Made by a program: the position numbers and the translations under genes
DNA from: Alphaproteobacteria bacterium US3C007
Lineage (GTDB): Bacteria > Pseudomonadota > Alphaproteobacteria > Rhodobacterales > Rhodobacteraceae
Direction of reading: 5' to 3'
Assembly (NCBI GenBank): GCA_034423775.1
Contig: CP139918.1
Span: 3,348,001 to 3,412,000, forward strand
Length of the DNA: 64,000 nucleotides
Part shown: piece after piece, positions 43,563-53,415 of the stretch
Layout: each line of letters starts with the position of its first letter
Position numbering within the stretch: the first letter of the stretch is position 1
Notes under the pieces: model-generated
Seen by the model: only the letters and a program-made list of their open reading frames with translations
Databases searched by the model: none
Told to the model about the DNA's origin: nothing

Positions 43563-44570
43563 TTACATTCCGTTTGCTGTTTCCAACGGACCAACATTCA
43601 CGTTGTCAGCATAGCTACCCAATGCTGAATCGATACTTCCAGCTGTCACAAAGACGTCTGCAACACCCTTCATAAATTCCTGTGCGCCACCACCGAGCCA
43701 TGTTGAAGACAATTGGCTGTCGACAGTTGGGAATACAAATGTCGCCATTGTATCTGCTGTTGCCGCCTCATCCATACCAGCGTCTTTCGCAATGGCAGGA
43801 AGCATCATGGCATGGTTGGAAGAATCCGCCCACATCGCGTTTGCATCGGCGGTCACCTTGAGAAATTTGGCAACTAGATCGCTGTTTTCCGCTACCCAGC
43901 CTGCTGGACCAGAAGTGACGTCAAAAACCAAAATACCTAGTTCAGTTTTTTCAGCACCCGTAAGCAGAATGTTTCCGTGCTCTTTCGCGCGGCGTAACGA
44001 ACCACCCCAACCGCAGAACATATCCACAGCGCCTTGCGCGATTGCAGCAGCGCCATCTGGTGGATCCATGTCCACTATTTCCATGCTGCCAACGTCAACA
44101 CCAAAATGGTCCATTTGCTTCAAGAAACCATAATGCGCTGCTGTACCCAAAGGCACGGCCACTTTTTTACCGGCCAACTCTTCAGTGCTGCTTTTGTCAA
44201 TTTCAAGATCGCTTCTGACGACGCAGTTATCGTTGTCAGCGTAGCTAACAGCTACATCTAAGATTTGAAGGTCTTGGCCAGCCGAGGTTGCAACCACAAA
44301 AGGCGGAACACCCTGGCTTACTGATAAGTGAACATCACCCGAGGCCATAGCTGCGGACATTTTCACACCAGAATCAAAGCTCACCCAGTTGACCTTTACA
44401 CCTAACTCTTCGTCATAAGTTCCCATTTGTTTTGCATACTCAAATGGCATTGGCCACTCTAGAAAATATGCTACCGTCATTTCCTGATGCCCACCGGCCA
44501 AGACTGTCTGCGCACCGAGCGCGAGAGTCGCACCGGCAACCGCACCGATCAGTTTTGATTTATTCGACAT
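43563..44570 (-). CDS. tauA: TauA-type taurine/sulfonate substrate-binding protein
   Basis: A 335-residue periplasmic receptor with a signal peptide (LIGAVAGATLALGAQTVLAGGHQ) and a gggag ribosome site. The fold markers are EMTVAYFLEWPMPFEYAKQMGTYDEELGVKVNWVSFDSG, MSAAMASGDVHLSVSQGVPPFVVATSAGQDL and DNCVVRSDLEIDKSSTEELAGKKVAVPLGTAAHYGFLKQMDHFGV. Members bind taurine or other sulfonates. The first gene of the operon; the gene for the first catabolic step (tpa, tauXY or tauD) is not in the window. Confidence 0.9.
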   Translation of the reverse strand: MSNKSKLIGAVAGATLALGAQTVLAGGHQEMTVAYFLEWPMPFEYAKQMGTYDEELGVKVNWVSFDSGVKMSAAMASGDVHLSVSQGVPPFVVATSAGQDLQILDVAVSYADNDNCVVRSDLEIDKSSTEELAGKKVAVPLGTAAHYGFLKQMDHFGVDVGSMEIVDMDPPDGAAAIAQGAVDMFCGWGGSLRRAKEHGNILLTGAEKTELGILVFDVTSGPAGWVAENSDLVAKFLKVTADANAMWADSSNHAMMLPAIAKDAGMDEAATADTMATFVFPTVDSQLSSTWLGGGAQEFMKGVADVFVTAGSIDSALGSYADNVNVGPLETANGM

Positions 44571-45339
44571 TTATTTTCTCCCATTTTTTGCCTCAAAATT
44601 GAAGCTTCATTCTTCTGTCAAAAGAACAGAATGATTGTGCCCGCGAGCGTTGCGCAAGCTTAAATCGCAATCGAACAGATTACCAGTTTCCAATCAACGG
44701 TTATTTTGATGGTGAAGACCAAAAAATCTTCTTTTTGAGGATTAAGTTAAAATTATCGTAATCCATTTTTTAAAATCTCTGTTTCTCACTCAATTTTCCA
44801 GAATAGAGCCCTAAAAATTGTTTGTTTTCACAAATCCTAAAGAGATCTAGACTTATCTTAAAGCATGCAAAGTTCCCGCTTTTTTAAAATTTTGCTTTCT
44901 TGACTGGAGGAATGGCGCCTACGCGCAGAATCACTCAAACATCAAAAACCCACAACCAAGCCCTCTAATTTGGCGAACCGATCTAATTTAAAATTGAAAT
45001 TTTGTTTGAATAAAAGTAGCGACGTATCTGGCTGGTTCATCGCGACATGGATCTTGTGTAAACAGCAAGCCACCTGACCCAGATTATAACGCATCTTTAT
45101 CATCATGCTGTTTGCATATTGAAACGCCGCTTAGGCGAAGCCCACGCTGCGTAAACGGCAAGCCGCTTTATCCGGTTTAATTTGCTCGATATCTATATAA
45201 ATGCCGCGCGCCAAAACTCTTAGCGGTGGCATCGGCAAAAACGGCAGTAACAGGCGGCCAAATTGCAGCCATGCGCATACCCCGCGCCTTGGACGCGAAA
45301 GGGATCGTATCTCAAGCTATCAATCCAAAAATTATCGTT
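44571..45339. other. Intergenic region upstream of tauA
   Basis: About 770 bp between two minus-strand operons. It should carry the tauA promoter. A 33-codon minus-strand frame near 45136-45237 has no ribosome site. I see no clear operator. Confidence 0.45.
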
Positions 45340-46773
45340 TTAACGAAGCACCGCGCCGGGGTTCATAATATTGTTGGGATCAAGTGCCGATTTTATCGCC
45401 TTAAGCGCGCGACGCTTTACCGGACTGACATAAGCTTCAAGGTCTTGCGTTTTCAAGCGGCCAATCCCATGCTCAGCGCTAATCGAGCCACCAAATTCCA
45501 CCGTGGCATCGTTTATCACCATGCGAATGCGTTCAGCCGCGTCTGGTTCTGCTTTTAGAAATGCGGCTTTCGTGACGCCTTGGGGTGGTAAAATATTGTG
45601 ATGTATATTCCCATCGCCGATATGCCCATATGTGTTGACCCTCAGATCCGGATTAATCGCTTTTACCGCGGCGCATGTCGCGTGAATGAACGCTTCAACT
45701 TTGCTTATAGGAACCGATGTATCACTGCTTACAAACGCACCTGACAACCGGTTCGCCTCGGGTGTATTTTCGCGCAATCGCCACAGGGTGGCGCGCTGCG
45801 TATCAGATTGTGCAATCACCGCGTCTTGCACCAAACCCGTCTCCAAACAATCGGCCACCGCGCCCAAAGCTTGTTCGATAATACCTTCGGCGCCGCCTGC
45901 CTCGATCAACACATACCAGCTATAATCTTGCTTAAAGGGTTTTTTTAGATCTGAAAAACAACTGGCCACCAAATCTAAGCCGAAATCGCTCAACAATTCG
46001 AGCGCTGAAATACTTTCACGCAAATTGAGGCGTAACTTTTTATAAAGCGCAAGGGCAGCGGTAGGAGACGATACCGCGCAAAGCATAGTCACCGTTTCAG
46101 GGTCGAGTGGTGTGAGCTTGAATGTGGCCGCAGTTATCACGCCCAATGTCCCCTCACTTCCAATCAAAAGATGTTTAAGATCATACCCCGTATTGTCTTT
46201 ATGCAAAGGGCTGAGATCGCTTAGAATAGAGCCGCAGGGCAACACGGCTTCTATCCCCAAACATAGATCTCGCGTGTTGCCATAGCGCACGACCTGTATC
46301 CCCCCTGCATTGGTAGCAAGATTCCCGCCAACACTACAGCTGCCCTTAGAAGCCATGCTGAGCGGAAATTGCAGCGCTTTCTCGTTAGCCGCAGCGTGCA
46401 GATGCGCCAATATACAGCCTGCTTGCACCGTCACAGTGCAGTCATCTTCAGAAACCTCACTGATGCTATTCATCCGTTCAAGCGATAGAATAAGCATATT
46501 TTCGGTTTCAATTGAAAGTTGGCCCGCCACCACACCCGTTCCGCCGCCATAGGGAATAAGGGCAATTTTTTCTCTATTACAGAGGCTTACAATCTCAGAT
46601 ACCTGCTGAGTTGACTCGGGCAACACCACCAAAAATGCCGCCCCGCAAAACCGCCCTCTCGGATCATCAAAATAACTGATAGCCTCAGCTCCAGCCTTCC
46701 ATCCACCATGGCCCAGGATGGCTTTAATTTGATCCAAAACATCATCTGATGGCGCTGTAGAAAGGTTTGGCAT
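45340..46773 (-). CDS. FAD-linked 2-hydroxyacid dehydrogenase (GlcD/D2HGDH family)
   Basis: A 477-residue oxidase. Start at 46773 (MPNLSTAPS) is fixed by a tggagg ribosome site; an ATG 12 bp upstream overlaps that site. The FAD_binding_4 domain reads IPYGGGTGVVAGQLSIETENMLILSLERMN and CSVGGNLATNAGGIQVVRYGNTRDL. The C-terminal cap contains NTYGHIGDGNIHHNILPP and SISAEHGIGRLK, with the His residues of the substrate and metal site. These enzymes oxidise D-lactate, glycolate or D-2-hydroxyglutarate. It lies next to a LysR regulator divergent from a tctCAB importer, so it may use the imported acid. Confidence 0.9.
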   Translation of the reverse strand: MPNLSTAPSDDVLDQIKAILGHGGWKAGAEAISYFDDPRGRFCGAAFLVVLPESTQQVSEIVSLCNREKIALIPYGGGTGVVAGQLSIETENMLILSLERMNSISEVSEDDCTVTVQAGCILAHLHAAANEKALQFPLSMASKGSCSVGGNLATNAGGIQVVRYGNTRDLCLGIEAVLPCGSILSDLSPLHKDNTGYDLKHLLIGSEGTLGVITAATFKLTPLDPETVTMLCAVSSPTAALALYKKLRLNLRESISALELLSDFGLDLVASCFSDLKKPFKQDYSWYVLIEAGGAEGIIEQALGAVADCLETGLVQDAVIAQSDTQRATLWRLRENTPEANRLSGAFVSSDTSVPISKVEAFIHATCAAVKAINPDLRVNTYGHIGDGNIHHNILPPQGVTKAAFLKAEPDAAERIRMVINDATVEFGGSISAEHGIGRLKTQDLEAYVSPVKRRALKAIKSALDPNNIMNPGAVLR

Positions 46774-46880
46774 AAATGCCTCCAAGATGACTGACAGGTT
46801 GCCTTACTGTCACCCTCAAAATATTATTTAGCAAATCAAATAAATTTCATTTTAAATAAAATTAAATTTTACAAGTCGGT

Positions 46881-47762
46881 TTAACCCTCCGACTCGGCGA
46901 TCGTCAGTTTGATTTGCGCCAACAAGGGCTCAAGCAGTTTTAATTTTGAACAATCTGATCTCGTTAGGATACCAAGCGTACGTCGGGGCGCAGATGGTCC
47001 CAATGAAATTTTTCTTAATTGCTCAAAAGACGGATCAGGAACACAAATATTTGGGCCAATCGCGACCCCAAGACCATGTGCAACCATACTGGCAAGATTT
47101 TCCAAAGAGCCCATCTCCATCAAATCATGCACGCGAATGTTATTTTTCGCCAGCCAGTCTTCGGCCATCATCCCAACGGCTGCCTGCCGGGTATGGCGCA
47201 AATAAGGCATCCTTTCCAAGATGAGAAAAGGATCGTCTTCGACAACCTCTGGCGAGGCCAGCAAAACCAATTCTTCTTCATAAAATGGCAACCAATTAAG
47301 CCCGTTATGTATATGCCGAGGCTCGCTCATCACAGCCGCATCCAATGTCCCGCCTTCGATCTGCTCGAATAGAGAAGGTGAAAGCCCCGGCACCACGCGG
47401 ATATGCAATTGTGGATAAAGCGTGATCAACCGTTTGATCGATTTGGGAATTAAGCCGGCCAAAGAGGATGGCACCGCGCCAACAGAAAGTTCTCCGATCG
47501 TGCGCGGATCACCCGTGAGATCATCTAAAATGGTATCATAGGCCAAAACGACCGCTTTGGCCTTGGGCACAAACGCTTTGCCCAATTGATTCAATTTGGG
47601 TGACTTTTCAGAACGGTCGAACAATCTGACTTGCAATGTTTCTTCAAGCCGCGTCATTTGTTGGCCGATCGCCGCATGCGTGACGCAAATAACATCTGCG
47701 GCAGCGCGAAAACTACCCTGTTCAGAAATGGCGATTAAAGTTTTAAAAAGGGCAATGGTCAT
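46881..47762 (-). CDS. LysR family transcriptional regulator
   Basis: A 293-residue LysR regulator. The N-terminal winged HTH reads ALFKTLIAISEQGSFRAAADVICVTHAAIGQQMTRLEETLQVRLFDRS, and the remainder is the substrate-binding domain (SVGAVPSSLAGLIPKSIKRL). It lies divergent from tctC and directly upstream of the FAD-linked dehydrogenase, so it probably controls uptake and oxidation of one carboxylate. Confidence 0.94.
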   Translation of the reverse strand: MTIALFKTLIAISEQGSFRAAADVICVTHAAIGQQMTRLEETLQVRLFDRSEKSPKLNQLGKAFVPKAKAVVLAYDTILDDLTGDPRTIGELSVGAVPSSLAGLIPKSIKRLITLYPQLHIRVVPGLSPSLFEQIEGGTLDAAVMSEPRHIHNGLNWLPFYEEELVLLASPEVVEDDPFLILERMPYLRHTRQAAVGMMAEDWLAKNNIRVHDLMEMGSLENLASMVAHGLGVAIGPNICVPDPSFEQLRKISLGPSAPRRTLGILTRSDCSKLKLLEPLLAQIKLTIAESEG

Positions 47763-47797
47763 CGGTCTTACGACACCTCTCAGGCCAAAATAGTCTC

Positions 47798-47811
47798 ATA
47801 AATGCGCTTAT
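47798..47811. promoter_or_regulatory. Possible LysR box
   Basis: ATAA-N6-TTAT, a T-N11-A type dyad, 36 bp upstream of the LysR start in the 309-bp gap before tctC. The match is short, so confidence is low. Confidence 0.35.
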
Positions 47812-48071
47812 AAAGAAACGCTTTACAAAAAGCCAAAAATTAATGACTGGCGGAAACGCAAATTTTAGGGAAACCTAGCATGGTTAGCACGGTATATGGC
47901 GTAAAATGACCATCAATGACACGCTCAAAAATGCATTAGCTTACGCTGGTCAGCGGATTTGCAAGCCTAGACTTTTAGAGCTGCCAGTTCAAAAAACCAT
48001 GGCGCTTGCATCTAAACCTGTGTCTACTATCAAAGATATCACAAAATTACAGCAAATTCGGGAGAAACATT

Positions 48072-49025
48072 ATGCTGAGACGTACTCTTCTTAAAACAAC
48101 CGCTGCGGCGGCGCTTGCACTGACATTTGGTGTGCAAGCCCACGCGGAATTGAACGGACCCGTTAATTACATCATTCCTTTCGGACCCGGCGGCGAGTCG
48201 GATATTTCTGCACGATTGCAGCAGCCTTTCTTCGCCGAAAAATTTGGCCAAGAAATGGTGGTTTCCTACCAACCCGGCGGTGGCGGTGCAGTTGGCTGGG
48301 CCTCTCTGAACGGTTTGAACGGCGATGGCCAAACCATTATGGGCGTGAACTTACCCCATATCATCATCAAACCTGCGCAAAAAGACGTAGGCTTTACAAC
48401 AGATTCGTTGAACGCGTTCTACATGTTCCACTTCACACCAGATGCCATCGTTGTTCCGGCCAATAGCCCCTATCAAACACTTGCAGATTTGGTGAATGAT
48501 GCGAAGGCCAACCCCGGACAGGTCACCATGTCAGGATCGGGAAAAGCCAGCGCCAACCACCTGGCCCAAATCAAATTTGACAAGATGACCGGCGCGCTCA
48601 CCACATATGTGCCGTTCAAAGGCACCGGTGCATCTGTGACGGCGCTTTTGGGCAATCAGGTCAAAGCACAATGGGGTTATACAACCGTAGGTGCTAAACA
48701 AGGCGATGCCGTGCGCATGTTGGCCGTTGCGATGGAAGACCGTCATCCCCTTTTCCCGGATGTCCCAACCTTCAAAGAACTGGGATATGATATGGTGGGT
48801 GGCGCCTATCGTGGTATAGCGTTGCCCAATACCGCGAGCGCAGAAACCACCGCCATGTGGTCTGATATGATTGGCGAAATCAATGCCGACCCAGCCTTTC
48901 GTCAGAAAATGCTCGATGGTGGCTTTGCGATGTTGGATATAAGCGCGGCGGATATGCCGGCCTTTATGGCTGACCGCGTTGCGGAATATTTGAAAGATGC
49001 TCGCGAAGCTGGCCTCATCAAGTAA
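48072..49025 (+). CDS. tctC: TctC family substrate-binding protein (second system)
   Basis: A 317-residue receptor. Start at 48072 (MLRRTLLKTTAAAALALTFG) is chosen for the gggag site and signal peptide ending QAHAEL; longer frames add noise. Markers: VNYIIPFGPGGESDISARLQQPFF, VVSYQPGGGGAVGWASL, ANPGQVTMSGSGKASANHLAQIKF and YVPFKGTGASVTALLGNQVKAQWG. First gene of a tctC-tctA-tctB operon, a different gene order from the tctCBA at 12-15 kb. Ligand unknown. Confidence 0.92.
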   Translation: MLRRTLLKTTAAAALALTFGVQAHAELNGPVNYIIPFGPGGESDISARLQQPFFAEKFGQEMVVSYQPGGGGAVGWASLNGLNGDGQTIMGVNLPHIIIKPAQKDVGFTTDSLNAFYMFHFTPDAIVVPANSPYQTLADLVNDAKANPGQVTMSGSGKASANHLAQIKFDKMTGALTTYVPFKGTGASVTALLGNQVKAQWGYTTVGAKQGDAVRMLAVAMEDRHPLFPDVPTFKELGYDMVGGAYRGIALPNTASAETTAMWSDMIGEINADPAFRQKMLDGGFAMLDISAADMPAFMADRVAEYLKDAREAGLIK

Positions 49026-49057
49026 AATAAATTGGTTAACCCCGGAAAGTTGTAGCG

Positions 49058-50563
49058 ATGGAATTCAGTCACTTTTTATCTGCCTTAACGCCTTTGAATT
49101 TTGCATTGGCTTTATTTGGCGTTGTGGCCGGCACTGTCATTGGATCTATCCCGGGGTTAACCGCCACCATGGCGCTGGCTATTTTGGTTCCCATCACCTT
49201 TAGTATGGAGCCTGCCTCCGCGCTTATTCTTCTTGGGGCCATTTACACCGGCGCAATTTACGGCGGCGCCTATGCCGCTATTTTATTGAATACACCAGGC
49301 ACCCCATCGGCCATTGCCACAACCTTTGACGGCTATCCCATGGCAAAACGTGGCGATGGAGATCTTGCGGTCGCTCTTGCCTGTTTTGCATCAGTTTTTG
49401 GCGGCCTGGTTGGCGCAATCGCGTTGCTTTTTCTGGCTCCGCCTTTATCGCAGGTCGCGCTGGCTTTTGGGCCTATTGAGTATTTTTGGTTGTCGGTTTT
49501 TGGACTGTCTTTAATTGCATCACTCTCCAGCGGCAATTTGATGAAAGGTCTGGTGGGCGGGGCTTTTGGGATGATTTTATCAACGGTTGGCGTGGCTGAA
49601 ATTTCCGCTGATATCCGACTGACATTTGGCAGCCAAACCTTGATTGGCGGTTTTGGCGTTGTGGGGGCGTTGATTGGTCTTTACTGTGTGCCGGTCCTAA
49701 TCGATCTGGTCGCGGTTCCTGACAGGCATTTAAAGGTGGAAGAAGGCGTGAAAACGGTTCGCATCGGAGAGGCATTTGCGCTCGCGGCGCGCTCGAAATT
49801 CAATCTGATCCGCTCTTCAATTATCGGTACTTTAGTGGGTATTTTACCCGGCGCAGGCGGCTCAGTTGCTGGGTTGGTGGCCTATTCAGAGGCCAAACGT
49901 ACCGCCAAGCCAGACCAGAAATTTGGTGAGGGCGAGCCGAATGGCATTATGGCAACCGAATCCGCAAATAGCGCCACTGTTGGTGGGGGCTTCATCCCGA
50001 CGCTGGTTTTAGGCATTCCAGGCACCCCGCCCGATGCCATCGTTTTAGGAGCGCTGTTGGTGCAAGGCGTACGCACCGGCCCAGCGATGTTTTCACAAAG
50101 CGGCTCGATCGTCTTTACGTTCATCTATGGATTGATAATCGCAACGGTTTTGATGTTGCCGGCAGGCCTTCTGATAGGGCGCTACGCGTATAAATCGATC
50201 GTCACTGTGCCGAAGGCAGTGTTGGTGCCAACGGTCGGGTTTATGACCATCATCGGTACTTTTGCCATCCGCAACAGCGTCTCAGACGTGATTATCATGC
50301 TGTGCCTTGGGGTTTTTGGATGGGTTGTTGCCAGGTTTGGATTCGCTGCCTCACCGATCGTTCTGGGGTTGATATTGGGCCCGATCGCCGAGCAAGGCTT
50401 TGTGCAAGGCTGGACCATAGGCGCGGCGACAAATAACTTATTCGGAATGTTTTTTGGCAGACCGATTTCGCAAGGCATTTTGCTGTTCACGCTCATAACG
50501 CTGATTTTACCGCTGATCGTTCAATGGCGAAAATCACGCAGATTCGAAGAGGCCAACCAATGA
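49058..50563 (+). CDS. tctA: TctA family large permease (second system)
   Basis: A 501-residue membrane protein. Signature repeats are GTVIGSIPGLTATMALAILVPITF near the N-terminus and GTLVGILPGAGGSVAGLVAYSEAK in the middle. It follows tctC after 32 bp and overlaps tctB by 4 bp. Confidence 0.95.
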   Translation: MEFSHFLSALTPLNFALALFGVVAGTVIGSIPGLTATMALAILVPITFSMEPASALILLGAIYTGAIYGGAYAAILLNTPGTPSAIATTFDGYPMAKRGDGDLAVALACFASVFGGLVGAIALLFLAPPLSQVALAFGPIEYFWLSVFGLSLIASLSSGNLMKGLVGGAFGMILSTVGVAEISADIRLTFGSQTLIGGFGVVGALIGLYCVPVLIDLVAVPDRHLKVEEGVKTVRIGEAFALAARSKFNLIRSSIIGTLVGILPGAGGSVAGLVAYSEAKRTAKPDQKFGEGEPNGIMATESANSATVGGGFIPTLVLGIPGTPPDAIVLGALLVQGVRTGPAMFSQSGSIVFTFIYGLIIATVLMLPAGLLIGRYAYKSIVTVPKAVLVPTVGFMTIIGTFAIRNSVSDVIIMLCLGVFGWVVARFGFAASPIVLGLILGPIAEQGFVQGWTIGAATNNLFGMFFGRPISQGILLFTLITLILPLIVQWRKSRRFEEANQ

Positions 50564-51018
50564 CCCCCCCTTCTGCAATGAAAAGCGGCGGACAGATCGG
50601 ATCGCTGCTTGCCTCGCTGTTTTTTATCTGTGCGGGGCTGATAACGCTGTATGATACAACCAGCTATACTGATCGCGACAGCCAAGTTTTTCCGCAAACC
50701 GTGGCCATTATACTGGTCGTGACAGCGTCATTTTCATTCATCGCCAGATTTTTAAAACCATCCGAAGAGGGCGGTTTTGGAACCGGCATTTGGTGGCGCC
50801 GGGCATTGCTGATAATCGCGATGTTTCTGATGGGTTTCCTGATCCCTAAGATCGGATTTTTACCCGCAGGCGTGGTAGCTTTCAGCGGTGGGCTGATTGC
50901 GGCGATGCATGAACGCTGGAGCGCAAAAACGTTTATTTTATATCCGATATCCGGCGCAGTGGTAATCACCGCATTTTACGTTTTATTCAAGTTCGTTTTA
51001 TACGTGCCATTGCCTTAA
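50560..51018 (+). CDS. tctB: TctB family small permease (second system)
   Basis: A 152-residue protein with four hydrophobic segments. The ATG at 50560 overlaps the tctA stop (ATGA); an in-frame start 36 bp upstream is less likely. Segments: LLASLFFICAGLITLYDTTS, VAIILVVTASFSFIARF, ALLIIAMFLMGFLIPKIGFLPAGVVAFSGGLIAAM and PISGAVVITAFYVLFKFVLYVPLP. Confidence 0.88.
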   Translation: MTPPSAMKSGGQIGSLLASLFFICAGLITLYDTTSYTDRDSQVFPQTVAIILVVTASFSFIARFLKPSEEGGFGTGIWWRRALLIIAMFLMGFLIPKIGFLPAGVVAFSGGLIAAMHERWSAKTFILYPISGAVVITAFYVLFKFVLYVPLP

Positions 51019-51249
51019 AAAATCTCAACTTACCAACCAACCCGCGACGTAAGGGCAGATCCAACGCCTCAATATATATTACCTTTTAATGGTTCTGTAA
51101 GTATAAGGGCACAAAGCAGATCATGAAGCGATCTTAAATTTTACACCGTTTTTCAAGCCGTCGCTTTGCAGAAACCATCGTCAATCACAAGGATTTTGTA
51201 AAAGCAAAGCGGCCAGCCCAGACCGTTTTAAGGCGCCGCAAAACGTAAA

Positions 51250-51645
51250 ATGAAACGTTTAACGCTCAAAACCAAAGCACGCCGTTTGTACGGACAATCT
51301 GATGCCCACAATGATCTTTACAACGAAGATAAAACTGACACTCCTGTGGATCCAGCTCATTTTAACGTGAACCTGCTACGATCAGGTTTGCTTAGCGCCT
51401 CTGCCACGGTTGGAAGTCATGAATGCCCAAGCCATATTCGCGGCACCCAACAAGAAGGCATGCGCGTATTTGATAACTGGGCAGAAATACCGCTTAAAAA
51501 CACCAGAGTGTATTGGCACCTCTTCGTTGATATGCATGTACCGGACTCTGAAATTTCTCAAAGTGTAACAAATTTCTCGCCCAATGAATGGTCACTTAAG
51601 CGCCGTTATGATTACGATAAAAATCAAATTTTACCACGGTGTTGA
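51250..51645 (+). CDS. Hypothetical protein, 131 aa (uncertain)
   Basis: A frame of 131 residues with no clear ribosome site, no signal and no hydrophobic segment. The sequence is polar and rich in Asn, Asp and Arg. It could be a real gene at the edge of the decayed stretch or a chance frame; I recognise nothing in it. Confidence 0.3.
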   Translation: MKRLTLKTKARRLYGQSDAHNDLYNEDKTDTPVDPAHFNVNLLRSGLLSASATVGSHECPSHIRGTQQEGMRVFDNWAEIPLKNTRVYWHLFVDMHVPDSEISQSVTNFSPNEWSLKRRYDYDKNQILPRC

Positions 51646-51741
51646 TTCACATTATGAAGTTGATATCGCAACCCTTCTTGAGTGCTGTTTCGGCGGCATT
51701 CACAAGGGCTGAACGTAGTTTAAGCAAGCTCCGCTTGGGCG

Positions 51742-52046
51742 TTTCATTGCGAAGATAACTCTAAACTTATCGGCCATTTTGATTTTGGGTTCGCACTGGT
51801 TCGCATCGGCAACAACAGTTTGTTAATTTTAGGTGTTATTGACCTATGCTTTCGTAAAAAGATCCGACGGTTGGGCGTAAGTCATGCTTTGTTGGAGGGT
51901 GCAGAAAACTCTACAAAATGAAAAGTTTTGCCTCAGCAATGGCAGATGATCGACGTTTTTATGAACAAACTGGCTGTTCTTTACAGCCTCATGCAAACAC
52001 AAAAATTCTGGCACTTGATGCATTGAAAATGCCACAGTGTTATTGA
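51742..52046 (+). pseudogene. Frameshifted GNAT acetyltransferase remnant
   Basis: One frame (51742-51921) reads KLIGHFDFGFALVRIGNNSL and LGVIDLCFRKKIRRLGVSHALL, resembling a GNAT acetyl-CoA binding motif with the RRxGVxxxLL loop. A second frame (51918-52046), shifted relative to the first, reads FASAMADDRRFYEQTGCS, the typical next strand (ADDxRFYExxG). A single frameshift would join them. The N-terminus of the family is not visible. It marks gene decay. Confidence 0.6.
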
Positions 52047-53122
52047 ACGCAATTTAAATGAAATATATATCGTCAAGCGCTTATTCGAGAAACGGTAGCC
52101 GGTAGAGAGCATTGATCTTCTTGGATCTCTTTAATGAGGCTATTCTAGGTCTAAGTAAACAGTACACGCCACTGCTGAAAGATGCGGGCGGATTTATGAA
52201 ACTGCACGATCTTGGCCAGGGGGCTAATCCCCCGTCTCCTCCCCGATTCAGCGACGATCTTAGCAGATTAAAAGCGGCTAGTGACAAAACCACCCTCTTC
52301 CTGATCTGTCTGTTTTGAAAAAATAATAAAGGGGCTTGGATCAAAAATTTCTTCTCCGCCAATTTCTTCATAAGCAATCTTTTGAAGATCATCAGTGTTC
52401 ATCGCCACAATGTACAGAATGTGGAGTTCGCTACATCATTCAGATGCATACTTTAGCGCTAAGCCAGTTTGGCAGCTGTTTACGCCACCGAAGATATGAC
52501 TGTGGGGGATTAATAATTCTGGGAAGTGGTCAAAAGGTTGGACGACCTCTGCGAACGTTAAGTCAAAACCAAGAAAATATATGTGGTTTGTGGTACCGCT
52601 TTTCATTGTAAAAATATCTGTGTCGATCACCAAACCGGAGCCTCGAGCAGACCGTCCCATATTCAAACGACTTGGTTGATCGTTAAGAAAACTGAGAGCC
52701 TTTACCAAACCTAGTGACGGCCAGTTTCCGTGCTTGATATCATTGCTCAACATCGTTTGAAATCAGGTCGAGCAAATTCCCATTCTAACGCGTCAGCATG
52801 ATTAAGTTCTCAACATCTTTCACCGCACGGAGATCGGGAACAAAATGCAGCCCATAGCCCGCGAAATAGACTTAGAAACAGAGAGCTAAAGGCGAACGGT
52901 TCAATCTTGCAAGCCTGACATACCGAGCAGAGATACTGAAAATTATAGGTCGCTACAACGTTGCGGGCAGATCCATTTTATCAACGTGCTGCTTATCTTT
53001 CACGCCACAGTTAATCCCGCATTTTGGTCTTAATAGGCTGATGTTCGTTTTTTAGATCTGCGCTGTCATTCGTTCTATCTGTCGGGCGCACGCGTCATTT
53101 CTTATTTTTCAAAACACAAAAA
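52047..53122. other. Gene-poor decayed stretch
   Basis: About 1.1 kb with no supported gene. A minus-strand frame at 52436-52753 (105 codons) lacks a ribosome site and any family features. Base use and frame breaks suggest decayed DNA, consistent with the GNAT remnant next to it. Confidence 0.5.
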
Positions 53123-53146
53123 CGCAACCGCACAAAGTCGGTTACG
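53112..53146 (-). terminator. Terminator of rpsU
   Basis: An 8-bp stem with one G-U pair in the minus-strand RNA (arms 53123-53130 and 53139-53146, 8-nt loop) and a following U-rich tract (TTTTTGTGTTTT on the minus strand). Located 65 bp after the rpsU stop. Confidence 0.8.
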
Positions 53147-53211
53147 CAACACTAACTATGTTTTTGATCAAGCTTCAGCCTTAAGCTTTAATATCACTGG
53201 GCTTGGGCGCT

Positions 53212-53415
53212 TTACCCTTCACGCTCAGCTTTTTTGCGAGCAAGCTTTTTGATCCGCTTGATCGCTTCTTTTTTGGCTTTTGCCTTTTTCACAGAGGGCT
53301 TTTCATAAAATTCTTTCGCCCTCATTTCGCGAAACATGCCTTCACGTTGCATTTTCTTTTTCATAACACGCAGCGCTTGGTCTACGTTGTTGTCACGAAC
53401 ACTTACTTGCAGCAT
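53212..53415 (-). CDS. rpsU: 30S ribosomal protein S21
   Basis: A 67-residue, highly basic protein starting at 53415 ([28 protein letters not shown]), the usual S21 opening, with the C-terminal run [14 protein letters not shown]. An in-frame extension upstream is excluded by the strong match at MLQV and a ggagat ribosome site. S21 assists mRNA binding in the small subunit. It is the only core gene in a gene-poor stretch. Confidence 0.96.
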   Translation of the reverse strand: MLQVSVRDNNVDQALRVMKKKMQREGMFREMRAKEFYEKPSVKKAKAKKEAIKRIKKLARKKAEREG

